DNA from: Pseudomonas mediterranea CFBP 5447
Lineage (GTDB): Bacteria; Pseudomonadota; Gammaproteobacteria; Pseudomonadales; Pseudomonadaceae
Reading direction: 5' to 3'
NCBI RefSeq assembly: GCF_000774145.1
Contig: NZ_KN322982.1
Location: 253,085 to 312,352, forward strand
Length of the DNA stretch: 59,268 nucleotides
The notes under the pieces were generated by a model. It was not told where the DNA came from. It did no database searches and was given only the letters and a program-made list of their open reading frames with translations. The position numbers and the translations under genes were made by a program. Positions within the stretch are counted from its first letter, which is position 1; each line of letters opens with the position of its first letter. Below, piece by piece: positions 42,539 to 52,018 of this stretch.

Positions 42539-44218
42539 TCAAGAGCCGTGCTTGACCTCAGGCTTGAGGCTCTGCGCCAGCTCGACCATCTGCACGAACT
42601 CGGCACGCAACCCGAACGGGTCATCGCCCCGGGCAGAACGGGCCAACTGAGCGGTGTCCTTCAAACTCATCGACCCAGTGTAGCGCCCCTCCCCCTTGAG
42701 TTGCTGCGCAAAAGCCGCCACCGCCGCCGAGAAACGCAGGTCATCGCTGGCCTTGCTTTCGCCCTGTGTGCTGGCGATGGGATGTTCGATCAGTCGGCTG
42801 CTGCCGCCTTCAGCGGGTTTGTAGCGTACCCGCACCATTGCCAGCTCACCGGCCTTGCCCTCTTGCTTGGGCTCCGGGCTGGCATAGCGCAGCGGCTCCA
42901 GCCAGCCCTGCTCACCTTTTGGCACGATTTCATACAATGCCGTCACCGTGTGCCCGGCGCCGATTTCGCCGGCATCGACCTTGTCGTTGTTGAAATCCTC
43001 ACGTTTCAGCGCTCGGTTCTCATAACCCAACAGGCGATACTCGCTGACTTGGGCCGGGTTGAACTCCACCTGCAACTTCACATCCCGCGCCACCACCGCC
43101 AGGGTCGAGCTGAGCTGGTCCACCAGCACCTTGCGCGCTTCGAGCAGGTTGTCGATGTAGGCGTAGTTGCCGTCGCCGGCATCGGCCAGCTGTTCCATCA
43201 GGTGTTCGTTGTAGTTATCCACACCGAAACCCAGGGTCGTCAGGGACACGCCACTTTTACGCTGGTCCACCGCCATCTGCTTGAGGCTGTCGAAATCACT
43301 GATGCCGACGTTGAAGTCGCCATCGGTAGCCAGCAGGATGCGGTTGATGCCTTTGTCGATAAAGCTTTCCCGGGCCATCTCGTAGGCCAATTCGATACCC
43401 GAGGCGCCTGCGGTGGAGCCTCCGGCGTCAAGCTGATCGATGGCGTTGCGGATCTGGGCTTTATCGCGACCCGAGGTGGGCTTGAGCACCACACGCGACT
43501 CACCGGCATAAACCACCAGGGAAACCCGATCCTGATCGCGCAACTGGTCCACCAGCAACTTCAGCGTGCTCTTGACCAGTGGCAGGCCTTCGCGACGGTC
43601 CATCGAGCCGGAAACGTCCACCAGGAAGACCAGGTTGGCCGGCGCCAGGTCCGCCACGGCGCGGTCGGAGGCCTTGATGCCGATGCGCAGCAAACGGGTG
43701 TGAGGGTTCCACGGCGACGGCGCCACCTCGGTGGTCACGCCAAAAGGCGAACCATCGGTGGGCAGTGCGTAGGTGTAGGGAAAGTAGTTGACCATTTCCT
43801 CCAGCCGCACAGCCCCTTCGGGCGGCAGGCTACCCTGGTTGAGGAAACGTCGCACATTGGCGTAGCTGCCGGTGTCGACATCCACGCTGAAAGTCGACAC
43901 CGGTGTTTCGGCCACGCTATGGATGGGATTGTCCGGCAGTTTTTCATATTGTTCCCGCGGCTCGGAGCGGTAGTCCCCAACGATCGAGTCGTTCATCACC
44001 TTCGACGAGGCCATCGGTGCCGGCGCACTCATGCGCTGTACCGCAGGCTGGGCCACATAGGCCACTTCGCCCTTGAGTTCGGAGCTGGGCGCCGCAGCTA
44101 CCGGCTCGCCCGGCTTGGCGGTTTCCCCGTATGGCTGGCTACAACCGGCCAGCGCCACCAGTAGGGTCACGGCGAAGCCCTGAGCAGCAGGGCGTAGGAA
44201 TGGGAGCGGGCGGGACAT
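42539..44218 (-). CDS. VWA-domain lipoprotein (YfbK-like)
   Basis: A 559-residue predicted lipoprotein: the signal FAVTLLVALAGC ends in a lipobox cysteine. A von Willebrand N-terminal extension (IHSVAETPVSTFSVDVDTGSYANVRRFL in part) is followed by a VWA domain with an intact metal site DVSGSMD and a C-terminal DUF3520-type region. VWA domains bind partner proteins through a divalent metal. The function of this family is not well established. The start at 44218 is chosen for its signal peptide. The open frame extends much further upstream without support. It is followed by an ECF sigma/anti-sigma pair. Confidence 0.85.
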   Translation of the reverse strand: MSRPLPFLRPAAQGFAVTLLVALAGCSQPYGETAKPGEPVAAAPSSELKGEVAYVAQPAVQRMSAPAPMASSKVMNDSIVGDYRSEPREQYEKLPDNPIHSVAETPVSTFSVDVDTGSYANVRRFLNQGSLPPEGAVRLEEMVNYFPYTYALPTDGSPFGVTTEVAPSPWNPHTRLLRIGIKASDRAVADLAPANLVFLVDVSGSMDRREGLPLVKSTLKLLVDQLRDQDRVSLVVYAGESRVVLKPTSGRDKAQIRNAIDQLDAGGSTAGASGIELAYEMARESFIDKGINRILLATDGDFNVGISDFDSLKQMAVDQRKSGVSLTTLGFGVDNYNEHLMEQLADAGDGNYAYIDNLLEARKVLVDQLSSTLAVVARDVKLQVEFNPAQVSEYRLLGYENRALKREDFNNDKVDAGEIGAGHTVTALYEIVPKGEQGWLEPLRYASPEPKQEGKAGELAMVRVRYKPAEGGSSRLIEHPIASTQGESKASDDLRFSAAVAAFAQQLKGEGRYTGSMSLKDTAQLARSARGDDPFGLRAEFVQMVELAQSLKPEVKHGS

Positions 44219-44399
44219 GGGCTGAACCTCGTGAGTGGATGATCCGTTCACAAGCTCAGACGAGGAGGATCTGCGGTTCGGGTTAACGACAGCAAAATTT
44301 TTTTGGAGGCGCTGAAACAGCAGCGCCTGGTCACCGTGGATGTCCAGGCGCAAAAGGCGGCCAGCGAGACGGCACATGACTCGCAACGGGGGAATCCAA

Positions 44400-45401
44400 T
44401 CATTCGATCCCGATTTCCACCACCGTTTTCCCTTGCCCGCGTCCTTCGGCCACTTGCACAAACGCGTCATTGACCTCGCCCAGGCCAAATCGCCGTGAAT
44501 CGACCTTGATCCGCAGTTTCCCGGCCTCAACCAGCCCTGCCGCCTCCCGCAGGATCTGGCCATGGCGCTCGCGCCCCTTGCCGGTCAGCAAGGGCATCAA
44601 GGTAAATACGCCGGAATAACTGGCGCCACGAAACGACAATGGCGCCAGGCTGTGTTGTCCCCAGCCCAGGCAGCTGAGGACGTGGCCGGTGTAGGTCTTC
44701 ACGGCATTGAACGAAGCGTCCAGGGTCGGGCCGCCGACCGTGTCATAGACGATGTCGAAGCCCTCGCCATCGGTGTGCAGGCGTACGTAGCTATCGGTGT
44801 CCTCGGAGCGGTAGTCAATGGCCGTCGCGCCCAGTTCGCGGATGAAATCCAGACTGCCGCTCGAGCCGGTGGCATAGACCTCGGCGCCCCGGGCCCTGGC
44901 GATCTGCACGGCCATTTGACCGACACCGCCCGCGCCACCATGGATCAGCACTTGCTGGCCGGCGCGGACATTGGCGCGATCCACCAGCCCTTCCCAGGCC
45001 GTGATGAACACCAGCGGCAATGCCGCCGCCTCCCGCATGCTCAGTGAAGCGGGTTTGGGCGCGACCAGCCGAGCATCGACGGCAATGTATTCGGCCAGGG
45101 CACCTTGGGCGCCGCCGATACCACCTGCCATGCCGAATACTTCCTCGCCGGGGGCAAAATCATTCACACCTTCGCCCAGTGCTACGACCGTCCCGGCCAG
45201 GTCAATCCCCAAAACAGCGGGCAGCGGCTGACGAGCATGGGCACCGCCCCCTGCCGCGATCTTGGTATCCAGCGGGTTGATTCCTGCAGCGTGGACCTTG
45301 ATCAAGACCTGTCCCTTGCCCGGAACAGGCCGGGGAATTTGGCGGACGATCAAGGGAGCCTGGGCAGCTTCGGCGACGGCGGCGGACATGGTGTTGTTCA
45401 T
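44400..45401 (-). CDS. Zinc-independent MDR oxidoreductase (quinone reductase-like)
   Basis: A 333-residue medium-chain dehydrogenase/reductase of the quinone oxidoreductase branch. It has the GroES-like N-terminal part (GKGQVLIKVHAAGINPLDTKIAAG), the nucleotide-binding GGAGGVGQMAVQIARARGAEVYATGS and no structural zinc cysteines. It probably reduces quinones or enones with NADPH, substrate unknown. The start at 45401 has GGAGG 9 nt upstream. It is divergent from a LysR gene 107 bp away, the usual arrangement for a LysR-controlled target. Confidence 0.87.
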   Translation of the reverse strand: MNNTMSAAVAEAAQAPLIVRQIPRPVPGKGQVLIKVHAAGINPLDTKIAAGGGAHARQPLPAVLGIDLAGTVVALGEGVNDFAPGEEVFGMAGGIGGAQGALAEYIAVDARLVAPKPASLSMREAAALPLVFITAWEGLVDRANVRAGQQVLIHGGAGGVGQMAVQIARARGAEVYATGSSGSLDFIRELGATAIDYRSEDTDSYVRLHTDGEGFDIVYDTVGGPTLDASFNAVKTYTGHVLSCLGWGQHSLAPLSFRGASYSGVFTLMPLLTGKGRERHGQILREAAGLVEAGKLRIKVDSRRFGLGEVNDAFVQVAEGRGQGKTVVEIGIE

Positions 45402-45508
45402 GACGGTAAACCTCCAATGAGTGGGCAGGTTCATATTGCGAGCAAAGACGCATTCCGATAAGTGAGCAACAATGGATAGTATTTATTCCCCAAAGAGGCC
45501 AAATTCCC

Positions 45509-46387
45509 ATGGATCTGTTCGACGCTATGCAGGTATTCGTACGGGTGGTGGAACGCGGCTCGTTCTCGGCCGTCGCCAGGGAACTGAACCTGGGTCAACC
45601 GGCAGTGAGCAAGCAGATCCGCGGGTTGGAGCAACACCTGGGCGGAGCGCTGTTTGCCCGCAGCACCCGCCATCTGGCGTTGACCGACCAAGGCCAGCGC
45701 TTCTACGCCCAGAGCAAGGACATCCTCGCCAGCCTGGACACTGCCCGGCTCAGTTTCGCCAGCGGACAGGAACAGGTCGCCGGCCCGCTGCGCGTGGCGG
45801 CGCCGGTGAGTTTCGGACGGCTATGCATAGCACCTCTGGTGGGTGACTTCCTGGCGCGTCATCCACAGGTTCGGATCGATCTGAGGCTGAGCGATCACCA
45901 TGAGGATGTACTGAAGGAAAACATCGACGTGGCCATTCGTATCGGCGGAATCAAGAACGAAGGGCTGGTGGCCTTGAAGCTCGGCGAAAGCACGCGCCGG
46001 GTGTATGCCTCTCCCGCCTACCTGCAACGGCACGGTACCCCGCTCGAACCGTCCGACCTATCCCGTCATAACTGCCTGGGGTTTACCCTGCTGGAGCATT
46101 ATGACGTCTGGCGGTTCGACTGCCAGGGCGAGCAACATCACGTGACGATCAAGGGCAACGTCACCAGCAACAGCAGCGAAGCGATCCGGGAAATGGTGCT
46201 TGGCGGGTTAGGCCTGTCGCTTTCACCCCAGTGGCTGTTCGCCGCCGATGTCCGCCAGGGAACGGTGACCGACGTGCTCGCTCCTTATCAGCCGACGGCA
46301 TTGCCCATCCACGCGGTATTCAGCCAGGACCGACGTCGCTCCGCGCGGACCCGGGCATTTGTGGACTTCTTGCGCGCATGCCTCTGA
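45509..46387 (+). CDS. LysR family transcriptional regulator
   Basis: A 292-residue LysR regulator with an N-terminal winged helix (MDLFDAMQVFVRVVERGSFSAVARELNLGQPAVSKQIRGLEQHLG in part) and a C-terminal effector-binding domain (RVAAPVSFGRLCIAPLVGDFLARHP). It belongs to the subgroup that controls reductases and efflux genes. Divergence from the MDR oxidoreductase gene makes that gene the likely target, with the operator in the 107-bp shared region. Confidence 0.92.
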   Translation: MDLFDAMQVFVRVVERGSFSAVARELNLGQPAVSKQIRGLEQHLGGALFARSTRHLALTDQGQRFYAQSKDILASLDTARLSFASGQEQVAGPLRVAAPVSFGRLCIAPLVGDFLARHPQVRIDLRLSDHHEDVLKENIDVAIRIGGIKNEGLVALKLGESTRRVYASPAYLQRHGTPLEPSDLSRHNCLGFTLLEHYDVWRFDCQGEQHHVTIKGNVTSNSSEAIREMVLGGLGLSLSPQWLFAADVRQGTVTDVLAPYQPTALPIHAVFSQDRRRSARTRAFVDFLRACL

Positions 46388-46418
46388 AGGCTGGACCTGC
46401 AGAGGCGCCTGAGCAGGA

Positions 46419-47732
46419 CTAGGCGTCACACGCCAATGAAGGCTGCGCCGACTTCATGGGGCGCCGCGAAAAAAACATCGCCGCCGCGACGCCCACTGCC
46501 CCCATCACCACGCTATACCCCACGCACACCCACGGACTCCATGGCACCAGCGCAATCAGCACCAGCGGCGTGACACTGGCCCACAGCGCATAGGCGATGT
46601 TGTAGGTGAACGAGATGCCGGAGACGCGGATCTTCGGCGGGAACAGATTGACCATCACCGAAGGCACCGCGCCGACCACGCCGCAACCCAGGCCGGCCAC
46701 GGCGTAGGCCAGGCCCAGCCAGGCGCCGCCGTTGATCAGGCTGGCGTAGAGCACGGAAATGCCCAGGGGCAACAGCAGGCTGTAGAGCATGACGGTGCGC
46801 CAGGCGCCGATGCGGTCGACGATAAGGCCGGCCAGGACACAGCCGATGTTCAGGAAGACGATGCCCAGGCTGCTCAAGGCAAAGGTCTGGCCGGGCGTCA
46901 TGCCGAAGCTCTTCTGCATCACGGTCGGGGTAATGACCACGAACACCACTACGGCGGAGGTCAGTACGCAGGTCAGGATGACGGCGGGCAGCAAGGCCTG
47001 TCGATGATCCCGCAGCACCGTGTGCAACGGCAGCTCCGCCGCGCCTTCGCGGTTGGCTTGCAAGGCCATGAAGATCGGCGTTTCGCTCAGCCAGCGACGC
47101 AGCCAGACGCCGATGACACCGAAGACTCCACCCAGCAGGAAGGGCAAGCGCCAGGCGTAATCGAGGATTTCCGTCGGGGTGTAGATACGGGCCAGCGCCG
47201 TGGCGGTCAGCGCGCCGAGCAAGTAGCCAAAGGTCAGGCCCGCCTGGAGGAAGCCCAGGGCGTAGCCGCGATGGTGGAGCGGCGCATGTTCGGCGACGAA
47301 CACCCAGGCGCTCGGCACCTCACCGCCCACCGCCGCGCCCTGCAGGATGCGCAGGGCCAACAGCAGCAGCGGTGCGAAATAGCCGATTTGCGCATAGGTC
47401 GGCATCACGCCGATGAGCAGGCATGGCAAGGCCATCATCAGGATGCTCAGGCTGAATACCCGCTTGCGTCCCAGGCGATCCGCGAAGTGCGCCATGAGGA
47501 TGCCACCCAGTGGCCGCGCCAGGTAGCCGGTGGCGAAAATCCCGAAGCTTTGCAGCAAGCGCAGCCAGTCGGGCATTTCCGGTGGGAAGAACAGCTGGCT
47601 GAGGGTCAGGGCGAAGAAGACGAAGATGATGAAATCGTAGATCTCCAGCGCCCCGCCCAAGGCGGCAAGCCCCAGGGTCTTGTAGTCGGACCGGCTGAAC
47701 CGGTCGCCTGGCGGATGGGTGATGGCGGTCAT
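46419..47732 (-). CDS. MFS transporter, metabolite:H+ symporter family
   Basis: A 437-residue 12-helix permease. The MHS subfamily signature is clear: ALGGALEIYDFIIF at the N-terminus, FATGYLARPLGGILMAHFADRLGRKRVF in loop 2-3 and LRILQGAAVGGEVPSAWVFVAEHAP in helix 4-5. MHS carriers import organic acids, betaine or proline by proton symport. The substrate is not predictable from this sequence. It is convergent with the LysR gene. The ribosome binding site is not obvious at 47732. Confidence 0.88.
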   Translation of the reverse strand: MTAITHPPGDRFSRSDYKTLGLAALGGALEIYDFIIFVFFALTLSQLFFPPEMPDWLRLLQSFGIFATGYLARPLGGILMAHFADRLGRKRVFSLSILMMALPCLLIGVMPTYAQIGYFAPLLLLALRILQGAAVGGEVPSAWVFVAEHAPLHHRGYALGFLQAGLTFGYLLGALTATALARIYTPTEILDYAWRLPFLLGGVFGVIGVWLRRWLSETPIFMALQANREGAAELPLHTVLRDHRQALLPAVILTCVLTSAVVVFVVITPTVMQKSFGMTPGQTFALSSLGIVFLNIGCVLAGLIVDRIGAWRTVMLYSLLLPLGISVLYASLINGGAWLGLAYAVAGLGCGVVGAVPSVMVNLFPPKIRVSGISFTYNIAYALWASVTPLVLIALVPWSPWVCVGYSVVMGAVGVAAAMFFSRRPMKSAQPSLACDA

Positions 47733-47814
47733 GGGCAGATTTGACTATCAGGTGGTTGGAATGGCGAGGCGCCGTCGCACGGAATCCCCCGCCATAAGGT
47801 TCACATGGCTTGAA

Positions 47815-48375
47815 TCAGCGGTGGTAACGCCGCACGACGCTGCTGTTGCGCAACACGTGACCGTTGATCTTTTCCATCAGTTGGGCACGGGTCAGCCCGG
47901 CGGGCAACGCATCCGGAGGCAGGTCCAGGGCGAAGAGCTGGATCAGATAGTGATGAGCGCTGTCGCCGATGGGTGGGCAAGGACCGATATAACCGTGGGT
48001 ATTCTTGCTGTTGATACCGCTCACGCCTTCCAGCGTGGTCTTGCTGCCTGCCCCCGTCGGAATCTGCCGCGTGCTGGCCTTGATACCGTAAAGGACCCAG
48101 TGGTCGACGCCCTGACCCCTTTGGCCATCCGGGTCCAGCATGACGATGGCGTAGCTGAGGGTACCCGGCGGGCCGGCGTTCCAGCTCAGGGCGGGGGAAA
48201 TGTTCTTGCCACCACAATTGTTGGCGTCACTGGCAGCCGCAGCGGTGAAAAGACGGTCATCCGACACGCCAGGGATGTTGAGCGTAAAGCGCTCCTCGGC
48301 CTGGACAGCCCCTTGTGCGCACAGCACCAGGGCGAAGGCTGCCAGCCAGGGGGTGAGGGAAGTCAATCGGGTCAT
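47815..48375 (-). CDS. Periplasmic YbhB/YbcL (PEBP-like) protein
   Basis: A 186-residue exported protein of the phosphatidylethanolamine-binding/Raf-kinase-inhibitor-like family. A signal peptide (LTPWLAAFALVLCAQGAVQA) precedes the domain, with its characteristic FSCGGKNISPALSW-like segment (here DANNCGGKNISPALSWNAGPPGTLSYAIVMLDPDG) and IGPCPPIGDSAHHYLIQLFALD. Bacterial members have no settled function. The start at 48375 has AAGGTG 6 nt upstream. GTG 48384 is an in-frame alternative. Confidence 0.87.
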   Translation of the reverse strand: MTRLTSLTPWLAAFALVLCAQGAVQAEERFTLNIPGVSDDRLFTAAAASDANNCGGKNISPALSWNAGPPGTLSYAIVMLDPDGQRGQGVDHWVLYGIKASTRQIPTGAGSKTTLEGVSGINSKNTHGYIGPCPPIGDSAHHYLIQLFALDLPPDALPAGLTRAQLMEKINGHVLRNSSVVRRYHR

Positions 48376-48513
48376 ACCGGGCACCTTATGCGGGTCAGGC
48401 CATGGACGGCCTGCGCACTATAGCCCCAGCGCCGCCCGGGTTGCAGTGACAATTATGCTGAACCTCGCTCCAATCGGCCGACTCCAACGAGAAACGCCTG
48501 CCGGAGACCGACC

Positions 48514-50049
48514 ATGCCCTTGCATCAAGTCGCCCGCTTCGCGGATGTACGCGAAGACCGCGGCCTCGAAGTCAAGATCGACGAAACGCCCCTCCTGCTG
48601 CTGCGCGTAGGCGACCAGATACGCGCCTTCCTGGGCAGATGCCCGCACGCCGGCGCGCCGCTGGCCAAGGGGGCGGTGTGTCATGGAAGGCTGATCTGTC
48701 CCTGGCACAAGGCGGCCTTTCGGGCCGAAGACGGCGCCCTGTGCGAACCGCCGGCCCTCGACAGCCTGGAGCGTTATCACGTCGAAGTGCGCGACGGCGA
48801 TATCTGGGTCGATGACCAACCGTTGCCCGCCGAGAAAACCCCGCCGGCCGACGACCCGCGCACCTTTGTCATCATCGGTGCCGGGGCAGCCGGCACGGCA
48901 TGCGCCGCGGCATTGCGCGAGAAAGGCTTCGGCGGCCGGATTCAGCTGATTGATCGCGAAACCGACGCCGGGTATGACCGTACGGTGCTGAGCAAATACG
49001 TCCTGGCCGGTGACATGACCGTCGACGACACCCCCGTGTTGCGGGATGAAGCTTATTTCACCCAGCAACGCATCGAGCGGATTCACGGCGAGGTCGTGAG
49101 CCTGGACAGCACCTCCCGCCAGATTCGCCTGGCCGACGGACAGACGCTGGACTACGACGCAGCATTGATCGCCACCGGCGGAACACCCAGGACTCCGGAC
49201 CTGCCCGGCATCGATCTGCCGCAGGTGTTCGTATTGCGTTCAATGGAGCACACAAGACGGATCCTCGACAGCGCCCGGCCGGGGCAACGGGCGGTGATTA
49301 TCGGTGACAGTTTCATAGCCATGGAGGTCGCCTCGTCGCTGCGCAAGCGGGAACTGAGCGTCACAGTCCTGGCCCGTCATCCCGTGCCGTTCGCGGCGCA
49401 GTTGGGTGACAGCGTCGGCCAGGCCATTCTGGCTCGGCATCGAGCCAACGGCGTGGTGTATCACAGCGATGGCGAAGCGGCGCGGATCGAAGGGGCCGGC
49501 AAGGTTGAGGCGGTGGTGCTGGATAACGGCCAGCGCTTTGCGGCGGACCTTGTAGTTGTCGGGATCGGCGTACGTCCGGCCACCGATCCGTTCGCCGATT
49601 TTTCACGGGAAGAGGATCAGTCATTGACCGTCGACGCCGGCATGCGCGTCACCGATGGCATATGGGCCGTTGGCGATATCGCGACCTTTCCTCTCAGCGG
49701 CCAGCCCCGGCGAATCGAACATTGGCGCTTGGCCCAGCAACAGGCCCGGATCGCGGCGGCGAACATGCTCGGTGGTGAGGAGCATTACCTGGACGTACCG
49801 TTTTTCTGGACTTATCACTTCGGCAAACGCTATGACTACCTTGGCCATGCCGAACAATGGGACGAGGTGCAATTCAAGGGCACTCCCGAGCATCCGCCCT
49901 TCATTGGCCTGTTGGGCAAGGATGGCCTCGTCGCCGCGGCAGTGGCCTGCGACGAGGGCCGGGCCATGGCGGCGTTGGCCCAACGCATGAAACAACCGCT
50001 GCCGGTGGATGAGGCGTGGCGGTTGATTCGGGATTTTTCGAGCGCCTGA
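48514..50049 (+). CDS. Rieske [2Fe-2S] domain fused to a FAD/NAD(P) reductase
   Basis: A 511-residue protein. Residues about 1-105 form a Rieske domain with the cluster ligands C-P-H ... C-P-W-H (CPHAGAPLAKGAVCHGRLICPWH in part). The remainder is a pyridine nucleotide-disulfide type reductase with FAD fold VIIGAGAAGTACAAALRE, NAD fold AVIIGDSFIAMEVASSL, and the second FAD motif ending GIWAVGDIATF. A reductase C-terminal domain follows. It resembles apoptosis-inducing-factor-like Rieske reductases and the ferredoxin reductases of oxygenase systems, but no oxygenase gene is nearby. GGAG precedes the start at 48514. Confidence 0.9.
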   Translation: MPLHQVARFADVREDRGLEVKIDETPLLLLRVGDQIRAFLGRCPHAGAPLAKGAVCHGRLICPWHKAAFRAEDGALCEPPALDSLERYHVEVRDGDIWVDDQPLPAEKTPPADDPRTFVIIGAGAAGTACAAALREKGFGGRIQLIDRETDAGYDRTVLSKYVLAGDMTVDDTPVLRDEAYFTQQRIERIHGEVVSLDSTSRQIRLADGQTLDYDAALIATGGTPRTPDLPGIDLPQVFVLRSMEHTRRILDSARPGQRAVIIGDSFIAMEVASSLRKRELSVTVLARHPVPFAAQLGDSVGQAILARHRANGVVYHSDGEAARIEGAGKVEAVVLDNGQRFAADLVVVGIGVRPATDPFADFSREEDQSLTVDAGMRVTDGIWAVGDIATFPLSGQPRRIEHWRLAQQQARIAAANMLGGEEHYLDVPFFWTYHFGKRYDYLGHAEQWDEVQFKGTPEHPPFIGLLGKDGLVAAAVACDEGRAMAALAQRMKQPLPVDEAWRLIRDFSSA

Positions 50050-50059
50050 TCCATCGCCA

Positions 50060-50146
50060 TCGCGAGCAGGCTCGCTCCCACATTGATCTGAGTTGCCTAG
50101 AAACTTGGGCTCACACCAATCCCTGTGGGAGCGAGCCTGCTCGCGA
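50060..50146. repeat. Outward-facing REP pair
   Basis: The inverted REP TCGCGAGCAGGCTCGCTCCC at 50060-50082 comes first and the direct copy at 50124-50146 second. It sits between the convergent Rieske reductase and pgaD genes. Confidence 0.9.
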
Positions 50147-50161
50147 TGGCGTCGGCAGTGT

Positions 50162-50665
50162 CTATATCGAATTATCGGCCGGAAGCTGGATAACCCGCCC
50201 CTGCTCCAACGGCGCCAAGGGTGGCGGCTGCAATTCCTTGCTCAGCACATGGAAGTGCGGCACGACATGGCTGATATCACCGTCCTGATTGTTGTGGATG
50301 ATTTTGGAACCCGGCCGGCGCAGGGTATCCAGGCGCTCGTCGGTCAATTTGAAACTGGCGCTCAGGCCCTGGTCGTCGACCACCGGTGCCGGCAGTCGAC
50401 GCTGGGCGAAACTCTGACTCTTGCGCTGCTGATAACGCGCCCAGGCAATCAGAATGACCGCGTTGACCAGCGCCACCCAGCCATAGATCTGCAACGTCCC
50501 GAGGGTGTCCAGCCACGTTCCGCCGAAGCGCGGCCCGGCGTGACTGTCGAACAGCGGCCAGAGCCCATTGACCAGCAGGTACAACAGCCCAACCCACGCC
50601 AGTACCGTGAAGAACACATCGATGAGCACCAGAAAAGGCCTTTGCCGGGTCCTGATAATTTTCAT
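50162..50665 (-). CDS. pgaD: PgaD, PNAG synthase auxiliary subunit
   Basis: A 167-residue inner-membrane protein with two N-terminal helices ([25 protein letters not shown] and [19 protein letters not shown] in part). PgaD works with PgaC to synthesise poly-beta-1,6-N-acetylglucosamine and helps couple synthesis to c-di-GMP. It overlaps pgaC by 4 bp (ATGA) and is last in pgaABCD. The C-terminal 70 residues are cytoplasmic. Confidence 0.9.
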   Translation of the reverse strand: MKIIRTRQRPFLVLIDVFFTVLAWVGLLYLLVNGLWPLFDSHAGPRFGGTWLDTLGTLQIYGWVALVNAVILIAWARYQQRKSQSFAQRRLPAPVVDDQGLSASFKLTDERLDTLRRPGSKIIHNNQDGDISHVVPHFHVLSKELQPPPLAPLEQGRVIQLPADNSI

Positions 50666-52017
50666 CGGATCACTTCCTCTTCGTCATCGCCAAACGGTTT
50701 GATTCCTCGATCCGGGCTGACCCAGCGGGCACGTTTCTGATGCTGCCCGAACAAGACCTTCGGAAAACTCACCAGGGTGGTGAACAGGCTGATCAACCAG
50801 AACACCAACGGGTACCAGACCACCCAGAACATGATGTGCCATAGGCCTTTTTCGTAACGGCGATCGATGAGGATGCTCACCGCGAATTGGACCAGGCACA
50901 CCACCGCCAGCAACAGCCCGGTGAACGCCGGCGGCATGAGATGCTCGACCGCAATGGCCGCCGGCATCTCGACGAATTTACCCGTGCCCCAGAACACCAC
51001 CGACAGCAGGAAGGTGAACGCCCATCCCGTCGACAGGCAATATTCGAACAGCAGCGGCCACAGGTAGCGATGGCGGTATTGCCAGATGCCACGGATATTC
51101 TTGAACAGCACCTCGGCACCGCCCTGGGCCCAGCGCAGCCGTTGCCGCCACAGGCCGCGCAGGGTTTCGGGCATGAGAATCCAGCACAGCGCACGGGGCT
51201 CGTAGAAGATGCTCCAGTGGTCCAACTGCAGCTTCCAGCTGATGTCGATGTCTTCGGTGATCATGTCCGGGCTCCAGTAGCCGACCCGGTGCAGGGCCGT
51301 GCGACGGAAGGCGACGATCACGCCGGAGACGGTAAAGATCCGCCCGAATACCCGCTGAGTGCGCTTGATCAGGCCGATGATCGAGGAAAACTCGCCCACC
51401 TGGACCCGACCCACCAATGTCGAGCGGGTGCGGATACGCGGATTGCCGGTCACCGCGCCAAGACGGGCATTTTCCAGCATCGGCGCCACCAGATAGGCGC
51501 AGGTATTCGGCGCCAGCAGTGCATCGCCGTCGATGCACACCAGGTATTCGCTGCGGGCCGCGATGGCGCCCATGCGCAGGGCCACGGCCTTGCCCTGATT
51601 CTCCGCCAGGTGCAGCACCCGCAGGCGCGGATCCTCCAGCGCCAACAGATCGAGGACTTGGCCGGTGTTGTCCTTGGAGCCATCGTTGATGGCGATGACT
51701 TCGATGTTCGGGTAATGCTGGCCGAGCGCTGCGTGAATGGTGTCGGCGACGTTGTCGCCCTCGTTGAAGCAAGGCACCAGGATGCTGATCAGCGGCTCCC
51801 CGGCCAGGGGCGGTGGCAAGGTGTCGTCCTTCCACGGCCAGTGACGCTCCCAGTGCAGCCAGAAATACAAGCCACCGGCAATCCACAGGCCGGACATGAA
51901 CAGCGGGTAGAAGAACACGAAGTCCATCAGGAATTGCCCGGTGACCAGGAAGATCAGGCCCAGGGGCACCCCAAGGACGATCGCCAGCACCAGCAGGGCG
52001 AGCAGTCTGTCGAGCAT
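50662..52017 (-). CDS. pgaC: PgaC, poly-beta-1,6-N-acetylglucosamine synthase
   Basis: A 451-residue GT2 family processive glycosyltransferase. Catalytic and product-binding motifs are in order: [35 protein letters not shown] and QRLRWAQGG. Two N-terminal and three C-terminal membrane helices anchor it in the inner membrane. It polymerises UDP-GlcNAc into PNAG, an exopolysaccharide of biofilms. It starts 1 bp after the pgaB stop and overlaps pgaD. Confidence 0.96.
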   Translation of the reverse strand: MLDRLLALLVLAIVLGVPLGLIFLVTGQFLMDFVFFYPLFMSGLWIAGGLYFWLHWERHWPWKDDTLPPPLAGEPLISILVPCFNEGDNVADTIHAALGQHYPNIEVIAINDGSKDNTGQVLDLLALEDPRLRVLHLAENQGKAVALRMGAIAARSEYLVCIDGDALLAPNTCAYLVAPMLENARLGAVTGNPRIRTRSTLVGRVQVGEFSSIIGLIKRTQRVFGRIFTVSGVIVAFRRTALHRVGYWSPDMITEDIDISWKLQLDHWSIFYEPRALCWILMPETLRGLWRQRLRWAQGGAEVLFKNIRGIWQYRHRYLWPLLFEYCLSTGWAFTFLLSVVFWGTGKFVEMPAAIAVEHLMPPAFTGLLLAVVCLVQFAVSILIDRRYEKGLWHIMFWVVWYPLVFWLISLFTTLVSFPKVLFGQHQKRARWVSPDRGIKPFGDDEEEVIR

Positions 52018-52018
52018 G

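Noticed and set aside
44219..44563. Upstream extension of the VWA lipoprotein frame
   Set aside because: The extension would bury the lipoprotein signal peptide in the middle of the protein. The start with a normal signal is preferred.
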